64,000 bases of DNA from Natrinema ejinorense (lineage in GTDB: Archaea > Halobacteriota > Halobacteria > Halobacteriales > Natrialbaceae): NCBI RefSeq assembly GCF_002494345.1, contig NZ_NXNI01000001.1, forward strand, positions 1,426,001 through 1,490,000, read 5' to 3'. The notes below the pieces were generated by a model. That model saw only the letters and a list, made by a program, of their open reading frames with translations, was not told the origin of the DNA and did no database searches. The number at the start of each line of letters is the position of its first letter. Positions within the stretch are counted from its first letter, which is position 1. Shown one piece after another: positions 35,259 to 44,346 of the stretch. The position numbers and the translations under genes were made by a program.

Positions 35259-35522
35259 ATAAGCGTTTCCCATAATTGGCTCGTGGTGGATGTGTCTCTA
35301 ATTGAAAATCCCTGTGTGGTATTCTCGTAACTTATGGCCCGGCCGGAGCAGGTCCGAATTATTATGTGTTGTCTCCCGATCTGTGCGTCTCGGCCGTCAC
35401 CGTTCTCATCGCTCGACGTTCGATACGGAGACCCCATTTACTCCCTTCCGCATAGGAAACCGGAGTTCTCGAACAGGTTCGATCCGGTTCACGTTCGTCG
35501 CCTCGAGACGGGCGCTCTCGAT

Positions 35523-35948
35523 TTAGTTCGTCACCGATCGGTACAGCATGTACGCGGCCCTCCATCCGAGCAGGACGATCAGTCCGAAGCCGGTGATCAC
35601 GAGCGGGAACGGCCACGTCGCCCCCCCATCGAAGAGCGCGGAGGCCCGAAGCATGAGCCCGACGTTCGCTGCTGCGATCCAGCTCAGGGTCGTCAGTCGG
35701 AGGCCCTCTTTCCCCACGGGACGGTCGCGGGTGTAAATACCGGCGAGCGCTGCGATAGCGGCCCAGCCGATCACGAACGGTGCGACCGTCTCGAGTGACG
35801 CGACCGGTTCGGCGATCGGATTGACGCCGTGTTCGATGCGCCCGAGCAAGACCAGCCCGGCGATGAGAACGACGTCTACCACGGCGGTTGCGATGCGTTC
35901 GCGATCGGCCGTGGCGGTACGAGCCTCCGTCTGAACTGCCGTGTCCAT
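35523..35948 (-). CDS. DUF3054 family membrane protein
   Basis: This protein of about 141 residues has four membrane segments (25-42, 56-78, 90-105, 113-130). The segment 'LLGRIEHG' followed by 'PFVIGWAAIAALAGIY' is typical of DUF3054. It has no known function; conserved in actinobacteria and haloarchaea. ATG 35948 chosen (an upstream Met adds three residues). Confidence 0.75.
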   Translation of the reverse strand: MDTAVQTEARTATADRERIATAVVDVVLIAGLVLLGRIEHGVNPIAEPVASLETVAPFVIGWAAIAALAGIYTRDRPVGKEGLRLTTLSWIAAANVGLMLRASALFDGGATWPFPLVITGFGLIVLLGWRAAYMLYRSVTN

Positions 35949-36279
35949 ACGCGGCACTCAGTTCTGCGATCCCATTGATTCCCCGGTTTCGCTCCGTGGG
36001 TCGGCGGCTGCTACTCGCCCGCCGTCACGACCTGTGAGGAGGGACTCGACGACGGCTAGTCGCCGAGTACCGTCCAACGGACAACGCGTCGTGCGAGGAG
36101 TGCCTCGCACGGTCGCACGGACGAGGGGTGGTCACTTCGTTATCGGCTCCGTTCAGAATCGGTGGTCCCACGACCCCATTCGACCCCCTTCAGTAAGACG
36201 ATCCTACGGCAGCCGTCGTTCGGAGCGGGGGTCGATCGGGCGGGACGTCGGCACCGATCGAGACTGTCAGCAACAGAAC
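35949..36279. other. Gene-free stretch before the J-domain gene
   Basis: Only Arg-rich shadow frames. Contains upstream sequence for both divergent genes; nothing else recognised. Confidence 0.35.
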
Positions 36280-36310
36280 TAATATACGGTCGGCCCGAAC
36301 CGCTCGAGTG
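36280..36310 (+). promoter_or_regulatory. TATA box of the J-domain gene
   Basis: TAATATA at 36280-36286 sits about 27 bases before ATG 36311, the geometry of a leaderless transcript. Confidence 0.5.
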
Positions 36311-37009
36311 ATGGCTGTGGTCGGCAACCGCCGGGCCGATTGTGAGGGCTGTGGCCGAACGGTTTCCCCCGAGGAATCGACGACAGTGACGATGCCGAAC
36401 GGCGACGAAGTCGTCTGTTGCCCTGACTGTGAACCCCACGCGAGAGCGGCCGTTCGGACGGGGACCGCGTTCGACCAGCGACGAGCCACTTGCGACGGCT
36501 GTACCGGTAGGTACCTCGCGACCGAACTCGAGGACGTGGTCCTCGACGATGGGACCGCGCTGACCTGCTGTCCGTCGTGTCTCGCCCAGGCACCGGATCC
36601 CGACGGTGACGACGACGGGAGCGATCCGGACGGCGGTGGCGCAACCGGCTCGCGGACGGCCTCCCACACGTCCACCAGCGTCCCCGACACGGATCACGAT
36701 CGCTGTCGGCAGTGCCACGAGCGGGTCGCCGAGGAACGATTCCGCGTCACGACGATCGACGGACGGACCGAACGGCTCTGTTCCGACTGCACGGCCGATG
36801 CCGAGGAGCGAGGGATCGTCGCCGACGTGGCCATGCGAACGACGAGAGCCCGCGAAGTGCTCGGTGTGGACGCCGACGCGAGCGATGAGGCGATCCGCGA
36901 GGCGTTTCACCGACAGGTCAAACGCGCCCATCCGGACCGGCAAAGCGGCAGCCAGTCCGCGTTCACGCTCGTTACCGATGCCTACGAACGGCTCCGTGAA
37001 GAGGACTGA
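36311..37009 (+). CDS. Triple zinc-ribbon protein with C-terminal J domain
   Basis: The 232-residue protein has three CxxC...CxxC modules (C11/C14-C37/C40; C61/C64-C87/C90; C132/C135-C157/C160) and then a J domain at about 178-232 with the HPD motif (207-209) needed to stimulate DnaK ATPase. An acidic linker separates ribbons two and three. Placing the J domain at the C-terminus with no G/F region makes it a DnaJ class C type protein: it could bring DnaK to a ribbon-bound client. Its 3' end overlaps the TIR gene by 28 bases, tail to tail. Confidence 0.8.
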   Translation: MAVVGNRRADCEGCGRTVSPEESTTVTMPNGDEVVCCPDCEPHARAAVRTGTAFDQRRATCDGCTGRYLATELEDVVLDDGTALTCCPSCLAQAPDPDGDDDGSDPDGGGATGSRTASHTSTSVPDTDHDRCRQCHERVAEERFRVTTIDGRTERLCSDCTADAEERGIVADVAMRTTRAREVLGVDADASDEAIREAFHRQVKRAHPDRQSGSQSAFTLVTDAYERLREED

Positions 37010-37620
37010 GGGGAGACTCCGTCGTCACGGCTCACGAACCCGACCGTGGCCGGATTGAAGTAATAAGTCGATCCACAGTCCTCACACGACGTCGTCAGGA
37101 GTTTCCCGTGTTTGTGGAGTTTCCAGAGTTTCGTCTGCCCCTTCTCGAGTTCGAGCGTGACCGGGTGGCCACAATCGGGGATCGTACAGGGGAACCTGAT
37201 ATACCAGTTGGGAACGGACAGCGCCCCCAGCGGCGCGAGTTCGCTTCGCAGTCGACAGAGCAGATTGAAGATCGTAAACGAAAGGTTGTTTCGATCGATC
37301 GTGATGCCTTCGACGTCGCTGACGAATCCGCGACGACTGACTGACTCGTCGTACACCGGGAGGACGGGGATTCCCTTGGCCACCGCATACCCCATCTCCT
37401 GGTTGATCCACCGGTTCTCGGCCGCGTCCGCGGTCAACACCGCGACGACGATATTGCTGTTGGCGAGTCGCCCCTCGAGTCGCTTTCGGGACCGTCCGGA
37501 TTCGACCTCCTCGAGCGCGATGTGCACGCCGAAGGGGAAGTTCTTGACCGTCGAGAACAGGTCCTGGACGAGCTCGAGATCGCCGGGGGCGTGGGAAACG
37601 TACAGCTGTTCTCCGGTCAT
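36982..37620 (-). CDS. TIR-domain protein with C-terminal zinc ribbon
   Basis: The 212-residue protein begins with a TIR fold: QLYVSHAPGD (strand A and first loop), 'NSNIVVAVLTADAAENRWINQEMGYA' and 'IPVLPVY'. W71 and E75 (W-x-x-x-E) match the catalytic Glu position of NAD-cleaving TIR enzymes. Residues 141-190 carry C145, C150, C179 and C182, a zinc ribbon that may sense a ligand or bind nucleic acid. TIR proteins act in prokaryotic anti-phage signalling (for example Thoeris), but no ThsA-like effector is adjacent, so a housekeeping role is also possible. Confidence 0.7.
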   Translation of the reverse strand: MTGEQLYVSHAPGDLELVQDLFSTVKNFPFGVHIALEEVESGRSRKRLEGRLANSNIVVAVLTADAAENRWINQEMGYAVAKGIPVLPVYDESVSRRGFVSDVEGITIDRNNLSFTIFNLLCRLRSELAPLGALSVPNWYIRFPCTIPDCGHPVTLELEKGQTKLWKLHKHGKLLTTSCEDCGSTYYFNPATVGFVSRDDGVSPQSSSRSRS

Positions 37621-37693
37621 CTCATTGTCTACGATACACAGACGTGTGCGTCGTCATTAATCTATCTCTCGAGCGTCTGTAACGCCCGGACAG

Positions 37694-38131
37694 TTAATCT
37701 CGGTAATTCTTGATGGTAGACAGTACGCGCTGGGAGAACTCGAGTTCGGAAAGCTCCTCGCCGAGTCCGTCGACCCACTCGCGTTCGACGTACCACCAGC
37801 CACGAACGTCCCCATCGGTCGTCAGTGACGTTACCTCGAGGCGTCCCGGTGTCCACTCCCGTTCGTCGCCGATCGTCAGGAGGGTCCGCAGGACGGCACC
37901 GACCTCGTCGTCCGTGACGACGGCTGCCTCGGAGACGACTTCGTACTCGAGTTCGATCCCGGCCCCGTCTTCGCCGGGTGGCTCGGTCCCGTCCATCCAC
38001 GTCACCGACGTCACGTAGATGCCGTGGCTCATCAGTCGGTTCTCCAGCGTGACGGCCACGGGTCGCTCCCCCGCGGACGCGTCGTCCCCGCGCTCGCCGT
38101 CCCCCTCGGCACCGGATCCGTCGTCGGTCAT
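37694..38131 (-). CDS. Haloarchaeal protein of unknown function
   Basis: From ATG 38131, 145 residues. After a 25-residue acidic start comes an alpha/beta domain with 'GIELEYEVVSEAA' and 'GWWYVEREWVDGLGEELSELEFSQRVL'. It looks like a small soluble domain conserved in haloarchaea, but no name can be given. The gene lies between the TIR gene and tpiA without overlap. Confidence 0.6.
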   Translation of the reverse strand: MTDDGSGAEGDGERGDDASAGERPVAVTLENRLMSHGIYVTSVTWMDGTEPPGEDGAGIELEYEVVSEAAVVTDDEVGAVLRTLLTIGDEREWTPGRLEVTSLTTDGDVRGWWYVEREWVDGLGEELSELEFSQRVLSTIKNYRD

Positions 38132-38242
38132 ACGTCTCCGTTCGGCGGGTGTCAAGAAAAGTCGGTCGGCACCCGCCCCGCTCGCTGGGCCTCCGGAGCG
38201 ACCCGTCCGTTCGAATGTGTCGCTTCGGCGGCGAGGTCGTCC

Positions 38243-38887
38243 TCAGAGCGGGTCGACGAGGTCCTCGAGCGCTGCTTTCGGATCGTCGGCTTTCGCGACG
38301 CCGCTGGCGAGCAAGACGCCTTCGGCCCCGAGATCGCCCGCGGCGACGACGTCGTCGCCCGTACTGATACCCGCCCCGCAGAGAACGGATACGTCGGCGT
38401 CGACGGCGGCGGCCGCGTCGACCGCGTCTTCGACGATGTCGGGATCGGCCTGGCTGACCGGCGTCCCGGTCCCGATGAGTGCCGGCGGCTCGACGGCGAC
38501 CGCATCGGGGCCCAGCGCCGCGGCCGCGCCGATCTGGGACGGGTTGTTCGCACAGACGACCGTCTCGAGGTCGGCCCGCTGGGCCGCCCGAACGGCACCG
38601 TCGATGTCGGCCAGTTTCAGCCGGCGCTCGGAGTGATTGATCAGTGTGCCGACCGCGCCGGCGTCGGCGACGCTCTCGGCGAGCGTGTGGCCGGTGTTGC
38701 TCCCGTGTTCGATCGAGTCGACGTGTTGGGCCCACGTCTCCGCGCCAGTCTCGGCGACTCGCTCTAGCTGAGCCGCCTGCGGTGCGACGGCCAGCCGGGC
38801 GTCGGTCGTTTCGTCGACGTCGCGAACGGCTTCCGCGACTGCGATCGGATCGCATGGATACGTCTTCAGGTTGACGAGGACGAACAT
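38243..38887 (-). CDS. tpiA: Triose-phosphate isomerase, archaeal type
   Basis: It interconverts dihydroxyacetone phosphate and glyceraldehyde 3-phosphate. At 214 residues it has the short archaeal length. N-terminal NLKTY holds the catalytic Lys, INHSERR the His, '[12 protein letters not shown]' the Glu, and '[10 protein letters not shown]...[12 protein letters not shown]' the phosphate-binding loops. Starts at ATG 38887. Confidence 0.95.
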   Translation of the reverse strand: MFVLVNLKTYPCDPIAVAEAVRDVDETTDARLAVAPQAAQLERVAETGAETWAQHVDSIEHGSNTGHTLAESVADAGAVGTLINHSERRLKLADIDGAVRAAQRADLETVVCANNPSQIGAAAALGPDAVAVEPPALIGTGTPVSQADPDIVEDAVDAAAAVDADVSVLCGAGISTGDDVVAAGDLGAEGVLLASGVAKADDPKAALEDLVDPL

Positions 38888-38963
38888 AGGGCCAACCGCA
38901 CCCGCCCGAAAGAAATAGTTTGCGAGTCGGCGACGCGGAGAGACCGCGTGGGCAACGTGCCAG

Positions 38964-39046
38964 ACGGACTCCTGGCGGTCGGTACCGGCCCAGCCGCGAC
39001 CCGCTGTGGGGATGCGTCGGGCCCCAGTGACAGCAGCCCGTCTCAG
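38964..39046. repeat. Dispersed palindromic repeat, family B copy 2
   Basis: The left arm ACGGACTCCTG (38964-38974) is identical to the start of copy 3 (55127). The right arm CAGCAGCCCGT mirrors it. The centre reads CAGCCGCGACCCGCTGTGG. It overlaps the end of the bridging-factor gene. Confidence 0.6.
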
Positions 39047-39585
39047 TCCTTCCGCTTGACGACGTCACCCAGCGTGTAGCTCCCGGTCGAGGAACCACCC
39101 GACCATTCCGAATCGTCACCGGAGCTTCCCTCGGCGCTCAGTTCGATCTCGAGGAAGTTCTCGAGTTTGGACTGGACGCGATCGCTCGGAAGCGTGTCCC
39201 CGCGTTCGATCTTGCGGATCAGGCTCGCTTTCTCGTTGAGTTCGTTGGCGAGATCCGACTGACTCAGGCTCTTGCTCTCGCGGGCCTTCCGGACCCGATC
39301 GTCGTAATCCGTCGCGAGTTCGTCCATGTCGTCGAACATGTCCGAGCGGCGCTGGCTCGAGCCACCCGAACTCGAGGTACTTCCACTCGAGGCAGTCGAC
39401 TGACCGCCCCCACTCGAGGACGAACTCGAACTGGTCGAGTACTTCGTCGACCCGCTGGAACTCGAGGTATCTTTGACTTCAGTGCCGAAGTCCGTGCAGT
39501 TCGAACACACGTCTAGCTTCGCGCCCTCGACTTTGATGGTGTTCGGGGACGACGTCTCGGCCCCACACATCTCGCACTGAACCAT
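39043..39585 (-). CDS. Multiprotein bridging factor aMBF1
   Basis: In this 180-residue protein an N-terminal zinc ribbon (CEMC, then CSNC) is followed by a Ser/Gly-rich linker of 45 residues and a Cro-type helix-turn-helix (about 85-145, '[26 protein letters not shown]'). This is the typical archaeal MBF1 layout. It binds the small ribosomal subunit or transcription complexes in other archaea. The serine linker is unusually long and low in complexity. Confidence 0.92.
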   Translation of the reverse strand: MVQCEMCGAETSSPNTIKVEGAKLDVCSNCTDFGTEVKDTSSSSGSTKYSTSSSSSSSGGGQSTASSGSTSSSGGSSQRRSDMFDDMDELATDYDDRVRKARESKSLSQSDLANELNEKASLIRKIERGDTLPSDRVQSKLENFLEIELSAEGSSGDDSEWSGGSSTGSYTLGDVVKRKD

Positions 39586-39667
39586 GTGGGGTCCTATATC
39601 GCGGTAAGGGATAAAGGATGCGGCGCGGTTTCAGCCCGTAGAAATCGGTTTCAGCGGCCGGACGCGG

Positions 39668-40285
39668 TTAGTATTCGAGGGCGACCCAGGAGTAGTAAAA
39701 GCGCTGGAGCGCGGTCAGGTGGCCGACGACCGCGAGGAAGACGAGCAGCCAGCCGACGAGCGTCAATCCGCCCAGCGTCGTCCCCGCCAGCGGATAGGCG
39801 AGGAAGCCGGCGATACCGATGATCGCCAGCCGGTCGGCGCGACCGACGAGTCCGCCGTAGACCCGGTCGAGACCGACCGCCTGCGCTTGCGTCCCCAGAT
39901 ACGAGGTCATGACGACGCCGGTCACCGCGGCAAATCCCAGCAGGTAGTCCTCGAGGCCCGCAGCCAGCCCGGCGATGACGACGATGTCCGCGTACCGATC
40001 GAGGACGTGATCGAGCAGGTCCCCGCCGGCCGAGGCGACCTCCTGCTCGCGTGCGAGCGCGCCGTCGACGATGTCGAGCCAGCCGTTCAGGAAGACCAGC
40101 ACGGCCGCCGCGACGTACCAGATGGGGTCCTCGAGCCCGCCGAGCGCGAAGGCGACCGCGGCCAGGATCGCCATGCCGAAGGCAATCACGCTCACGCCGT
40201 TTGGCGTCAGTCCGAGCCGGTCGAAGCCCTCGACGAACGGGTCGAGGAACCGCGACACGTAGGGGCGAAATCGATCGAGTGTCAT
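39668..40285 (-). CDS. CDP-alcohol phosphatidyltransferase family protein
   Basis: The membrane enzyme transfers an alcohol headgroup onto CDP-activated lipid. The signature D-G-x2-A-R-x8-G-x3-D-x3-D is complete (D74, G75, A78, R79, G88, D92, D96). The 205 residues have five or six membrane segments. In archaea the products are archaetidyl-inositol, -serine or -glycerol phosphates; headgroup not deducible. ATG 40285 overlaps the kinase stop (ATGA). Confidence 0.88.
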   Translation of the reverse strand: MTLDRFRPYVSRFLDPFVEGFDRLGLTPNGVSVIAFGMAILAAVAFALGGLEDPIWYVAAAVLVFLNGWLDIVDGALAREQEVASAGGDLLDHVLDRYADIVVIAGLAAGLEDYLLGFAAVTGVVMTSYLGTQAQAVGLDRVYGGLVGRADRLAIIGIAGFLAYPLAGTTLGGLTLVGWLLVFLAVVGHLTALQRFYYSWVALEY

Positions 40286-40833
40286 ACGAGGTACTCCACG
40301 AAGTCGACGTCGCCGGCACTCGGTTCGCGCTCGCCCGCCGTCACCGCCTCGAGTTCGCTCGCGACGGCGTCCGGATCGCGATCGGTGGTATCGATCTCGT
40401 AGACCGACTCGAGGTCATGTTCCTCGACGGCTTCGGAGAGAATCACGTCGAGTGCCTCGCTCTCGGCGTTCTCGCGGGCCTTCGCCTCGGTTTCGCCACG
40501 CTCGAGCAGTCGCTCCTCGAGCGTCTCCGGGTGACACCGCAACACGACGACCCGGTCTGCGTCGAAGTGATGGGCGAGGTGCGATTCGATCACGACGTCA
40601 TCGCGGTCCGCGAGCCACTCCTCGAGGGCCTCGAGGTCGGCGACCTTGCTCTCCCGTTCCGCGTCGACCTCGGTGTAGAGTTCCGCTTCCTCGAGCACCC
40701 GGTTGAGGTGGATCACCTCGAGGTCGGGCGTCGACCCGTCGTCTGTCCCATCGTGGTCCGCCGACCGGGACTCGAGTCGCGCCGTCGCGGTCGTCTTCCC
40801 CGTGCCCGGGGTGCCGGTGACCGCGACCCTCAT
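40282..40833 (-). CDS. Adenylate-kinase-like P-loop kinase (AK6/Fap7 type)
   Basis: The 183-residue protein starts MRVAVTGTPGTGKTT (P-loop 7-14) and has 'ESHLAHHF' and 'VVVLRCHP..LEERL', as in the AK6/Fap7 family. That family has adenylate kinase activity and assists small-subunit ribosome maturation. The ATG overlaps hisC and the stop overlaps the lipid enzyme gene, so three unrelated activities share one transcript. Confidence 0.88.
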   Translation of the reverse strand: MRVAVTGTPGTGKTTATARLESRSADHDGTDDGSTPDLEVIHLNRVLEEAELYTEVDAERESKVADLEALEEWLADRDDVVIESHLAHHFDADRVVVLRCHPETLEERLLERGETEAKARENAESEALDVILSEAVEEHDLESVYEIDTTDRDPDAVASELEAVTAGEREPSAGDVDFVEYLV

Positions 40834-41975
40834 GAATCCGCGACCTCCGCCGTCGAATTGCCCGGCGGCTGCGTCTCGAGATCGAGGTCCTCGAGGACGG
40901 CGTTGAGCGTTTCGACCGCGCGTTCGGTTTCGTCCTCGGTCCCGCAGGTGATGCGGATACAACCCGGCAGGCCGAAACTCGAGCAGTCCCGGACGATGAC
41001 GCCGCGCTCTTGCATTTCGTTCGCGACGGCCGAGGCGTCGCCGACGTCGACGAGGACGAAGTTGCCCTCGCTCTCCCAGACGTGAGCGTCGATGTGTTCG
41101 TGCATGTACGCGCGTGCCTCGCGGGTCGTCTCGACGGTTCGCACGACGTGTTCCTCGTCGTCGATAGCGGCGAGACCGGCCCGGCAGGCGAGTTCGCTCG
41201 CCGCGAACGGCGTGTTCACGCGAGCGTAGGCGTCGGCCCACTCCTCGGGGACGACGGCGTAGCCGAGTCGAACGCCGGCGAGCCCGTAGACCTTCGAGAA
41301 CGTCCGGAGGACCGTGACGTCGTCGCGGGCCTCGAAGCCGTCCAGGCCCTCGATCAGCGCGACGGCGCTGTCGCGATCGGCGAACTCGCCGTAGGCCTCG
41401 TCGACGGCGATCAGCGTCTCGTCGTCGGTTGCGTCGGCGAGGCGCTCGATCTCCTCGAGGGGCATCGTCGAGCCGGTTGGGTTGTGCGGGCTGGTGATCC
41501 AGATCACCCGCTCGCCGTCGTAGCGCTCGAGGACCGCGTCGGCGTCCTGTGTGAAGTCGTCCTCGCGCTCGAGGGCGTACTCCCGGACATCACCGTGGTG
41601 GAACCGGGAACTCATCCCGTAGTAGGCGAAGCCGGGCGAGGGAACGAGCACGTCGTCCCCCGGCTCGAGGGTCGCCCGGTGGAGGTAATCGATCGCCCCG
41701 TCGCCGCCGTTTGCCAGCCAGACGTGCTCGTCGGTCACGCCCCAGCGGGCGGCGACGGCGGTCGTCAGGTCGGCGTGGGCGGCTTTCGGGTAGGAATTGA
41801 CGCTCGAGGCGGTCTCGCGGATCGCCACGGCGGCGGCCGGCGACGGGCCGTGGGGGTTCTCGTTCGAGGCGAGTTTGATGAACTCCGAGGGATCGCGCCC
41901 GAGTTCGCGGGCGACCTCCTCGATGCCTCGACCCGCCTCGTATGCGACGTGATCGGACAGGTCGCGCGGTTGCAT
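40830..41975 (-). CDS. hisC: Histidinol-phosphate aminotransferase
   Basis: The PLP enzyme makes histidinol phosphate. In this 381-residue protein 'LASNENPHGPSPAA' at the start, 'LANGGDGAIDYL', 'SPHNPTGSTM', and 'RTFSKVYGLAGVRLGY' with the PLP lysine are the usual aminotransferase I/II landmarks of HisC. First gene of the hisC-AK6-CDP-alcohol transferase operon. Starts at ATG 41975. Confidence 0.93.
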   Translation of the reverse strand: MQPRDLSDHVAYEAGRGIEEVARELGRDPSEFIKLASNENPHGPSPAAAVAIRETASSVNSYPKAAHADLTTAVAARWGVTDEHVWLANGGDGAIDYLHRATLEPGDDVLVPSPGFAYYGMSSRFHHGDVREYALEREDDFTQDADAVLERYDGERVIWITSPHNPTGSTMPLEEIERLADATDDETLIAVDEAYGEFADRDSAVALIEGLDGFEARDDVTVLRTFSKVYGLAGVRLGYAVVPEEWADAYARVNTPFAASELACRAGLAAIDDEEHVVRTVETTREARAYMHEHIDAHVWESEGNFVLVDVGDASAVANEMQERGVIVRDCSSFGLPGCIRITCGTEDETERAVETLNAVLEDLDLETQPPGNSTAEVADS

Positions 41976-42396
41976 ACGCGAATCCTGTCTCCCGTGGCTC
42001 TTAAGGGTGCTTACATATGCTCAGTCGTTCCGCCCTGACCCGCCGATCCGCCGTGACACGGCTTGGGCCGCGGTGAGGGGTGACGAGGGGTGAGCGACGC
42101 CCTCGGGGTGGACAGTGACTGGCGGGAACCACGAGCCGCTTCCGAATCGCGGTCCAATGCGTCCGAGCGAATCGGCTATCGTCGGCACCGAAGCGAGTGA
42201 CACACTGATCGCACCGCTGTCGTGCGAGCAGGTGTGTAATACCGTTCAGTTGCCACTACCAGTAGTTGGTAATACGGTTTCTCCGTTCAGGGTGAGGCGT
42301 GAAATCCACGTTCGATAGCGGAACCACCCAACGGCTGGTTCAGTAGTGGAAGTGCCGAACTAATAGGATTCAGAACCTGTCGGCTAAGTCTGACGG
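41976..42396. other. Gene-free stretch with a family A repeat
   Basis: Apart from the repeat at 42191-42254 nothing recognised. The base composition falls towards the right, where the AT-richer small-gene patch begins. Confidence 0.4.
42191..42254. repeat. Dispersed palindromic repeat, family A copy 4 (reverse)
   Basis: Minus-strand reading gives TGAACGGTATTACACACC, TGCTCGCACGACAGCGGTGCG, then ATCAGTGTGTCACTCGC. The core CTCGCACGACAGCG.TGCGA links it to copies 1 and 3. Confidence 0.6.
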
Positions 42397-42981
42397 TCAG
42401 TTATCGAGTTCAGGGTACGTTAACTGGAGTTCTCCATCGAGCGTATAGTTACTTTCGAGGATGCCGCTACTTGTGAGTTCGATCGTCGTGTGAATAGTGA
42501 GCTTGGAGGCGGTTTCTGCTACCGGCTTGACGAGCAGGTTGAGGATACTGATAGTCTCGTCTGCAAGGTCATCCAAATCAGAGATCTCTATGACTGTTCC
42601 GAGAGCGCGGTCGGGCGTGTAGAGCGCCACAGAGGGCGGTGGCGAACTATCACCTTCTACTGGCGAGGCGATAGCGACCGTTGGGGGTGATTCCGTCGCT
42701 ACTTCAGGCATCCACACTCTGAGTGTGATGGACTTCACAGCCGTCCCTGCGCGGTGCCAAATCTCGAGTGGTGCATCGATTACTCCAGAATCAACACGGC
42801 CAGTTACCCCAAATTTCCCGACTTCCTCATCGGTGGTTGCGAAGACGAGCGTCTTTCGCCCGCGTGAGTCCCCGTGCACGGTCGGGTCGGAGAGTGTCTG
42901 GTTACTTTGTATTGCGCTACACCCCGCCGTTGCGACGACTCCAGTACTACAGATCGCCGCGAGATACTCCCGTCTATTCAC
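42397..42981 (-). CDS. Tat-type lipoprotein of unknown function
   Basis: The 194-residue protein begins MNRREYLAAICSTGVVATAGC, a twin-arginine signal with lipobox Cys21. The mature part is a beta-rich domain with 'TTDEEVGKFGVTGRVDSG' and 'LEIWHRAGTAVKSITLRVWMP', like an immunoglobulin-like fold. Codon use is AT-richer than the surrounding genome. Function unknown. Confidence 0.7.
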   Translation of the reverse strand: MNRREYLAAICSTGVVATAGCSAIQSNQTLSDPTVHGDSRGRKTLVFATTDEEVGKFGVTGRVDSGVIDAPLEIWHRAGTAVKSITLRVWMPEVATESPPTVAIASPVEGDSSPPPSVALYTPDRALGTVIEISDLDDLADETISILNLLVKPVAETASKLTIHTTIELTSSGILESNYTLDGELQLTYPELDN

Positions 42982-43160
42982 ATTGCTGACAGTCCCACGA
43001 TCGATGAACTATTTTCCGGTATTCACTGACCGTTCTCGATCATGCACGATTGGTGTGTCTGCACACGTACTCAACGCCACTTTCGAAGCCAGACTTGGTG
43101 CAATCATCGTCCGAGAGTTGTCCCAAAGTCGGACAGTGACTTCGTTCAATACAGGTTGAT

Positions 43161-43346
43161 TTAGGTATCAGCATAGAAGCGAGCGAGGCCACAGTCTGGA
43201 CAGATATAACAGGTGAGATACCTACCTTTGAGGTCAAGAGCGCCCAAGATACCACCACCGGAATTAATTCGTATACCATCACCTTTGTAGGAAGTTTTGT
43301 GATCAGTTTCCTCTAATTCAACGTCGCAGTCAGGGCAGGAAGGCAT
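43161..43346 (-). CDS. Small zinc-ribbon protein
   Basis: The 61 residues include CPDC at the N-terminus and CYICPDC near the C-terminus, enclosing a Gly-rich turn (NSGGGILGALDLKGRYL). It resembles small haloarchaeal proteins with a zinc site flanking a membrane-proximal or ligand loop. AT-richer than average. Role unknown. Confidence 0.55.
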   Translation of the reverse strand: MPSCPDCDVELEETDHKTSYKGDGIRINSGGGILGALDLKGRYLTCYICPDCGLARFYADT

Positions 43347-43517
43347 ACCGACAATATCTCATACAGTATTCAATAACCTTATGTTAGAATATATTTACCG
43401 CTGATTCACTATCTCCTGTCCGACTCTATCTGCATTTTCGGACACGGTACTTACGGTGAGTACAGCCGTCTACGTAGCCCCACCTCACGAAATGCTTTCC
43501 GTTTCCTATCTCATAGC

Positions 43518-43745
43518 ATGGGTATGTCTACGACCGTCGCAACACCCGATGCGGACGAGACGTGTGCGTACTGTGGCTCGCTGATCTTCGACCACGACCC
43601 AATTTGTGTACGCGACTGTGACGACGACTGTGGATCGCCTGTATACTTCTGTAACTATGCGTGCCTATCGGCGTACATCGACGAGAACAACCTCACAACA
43701 GGCGATGCCTGTGAGTGGAACCCCGACGAAAGCGGTTGTTGCTAA
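43518..43745 (+). CDS. Small cysteine-rich zinc protein
   Basis: The 75 residues include CAYCG, CVRDCDDDCGSP, CNYAC and a final GCC. Spacing suggests a treble-clef or MYM-type zinc site. Two in-frame Mets (43518, 43524) are possible starts. No neighbour gives a clue to function. Confidence 0.6.
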   Translation: MGMSTTVATPDADETCAYCGSLIFDHDPICVRDCDDDCGSPVYFCNYACLSAYIDENNLTTGDACEWNPDESGCC

Positions 43746-43876
43746 TTGGGTGTCCCGATAAGTTCGCATCCGTAGTTACCGAATCGCACGATTCGGTTTC
43801 GAGTGTCTTCCCGAATAAAGAAACTCTGCTACTATCGGACGGACGTGGCAGTTCCGTTGCCGGCGTGATACCGTTC

Positions 43877-44245
43877 CTACCGAAGCCGCCAAAGCAACGA
43901 CCGCAATTTGTATCCCAGGGAGCCGTTCCGATAGCCGGTCCAGCCACTCATGCCACCCGCAAGCGTCGCTGCGTCGTATCCCTCCTCGACCAGTAGGCTC
44001 GTCGCCCGCTTGGCGACCATCCCCATCTTGCATATCACGACCACGTCTTCGTCGGCAGGAATCTCCTCGAGTCTGTCGCGTAACGCCGCATCGTCACCGC
44101 GTCGCAACGCCTGGTAGACGGGAACGTTGTGACTGTCCTCGATCGCGTTCGACTGGAAGGCGGATTTCGGGCGGATGTCGAGCAGAAACGGGTCGTCTCC
44201 CGACTCGAGGCGCTCGTCCAGTTCGTCCGGGCGGATGCTAGTCAT
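43877..44245 (-). CDS. Rhodanese-like sulfurtransferase
   Basis: From ATG 44245 the 122-residue protein has 'FLLDIRPKSAFQSNAIEDSHNVPV' and the active loop VVICKMGMVAKRAT with the persulfide-forming Cys. It would carry sulfane sulfur for cofactor or tRNA thiolation. An extra 20-residue tail follows the domain. Confidence 0.85.
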   Translation of the reverse strand: MTSIRPDELDERLESGDDPFLLDIRPKSAFQSNAIEDSHNVPVYQALRRGDDAALRDRLEEIPADEDVVVICKMGMVAKRATSLLVEEGYDAATLAGGMSGWTGYRNGSLGYKLRSLLWRLR

Positions 44246-44346
44246 TGGTGGAGTATTGGGTTCAGTATACAAAGCCGTGGCGTCTCGGACGAGGCGACGA
44301 CGCGTCCATCGCGGCCGCAGTTGCCAAGAGGGATGCGACCGGTCGC

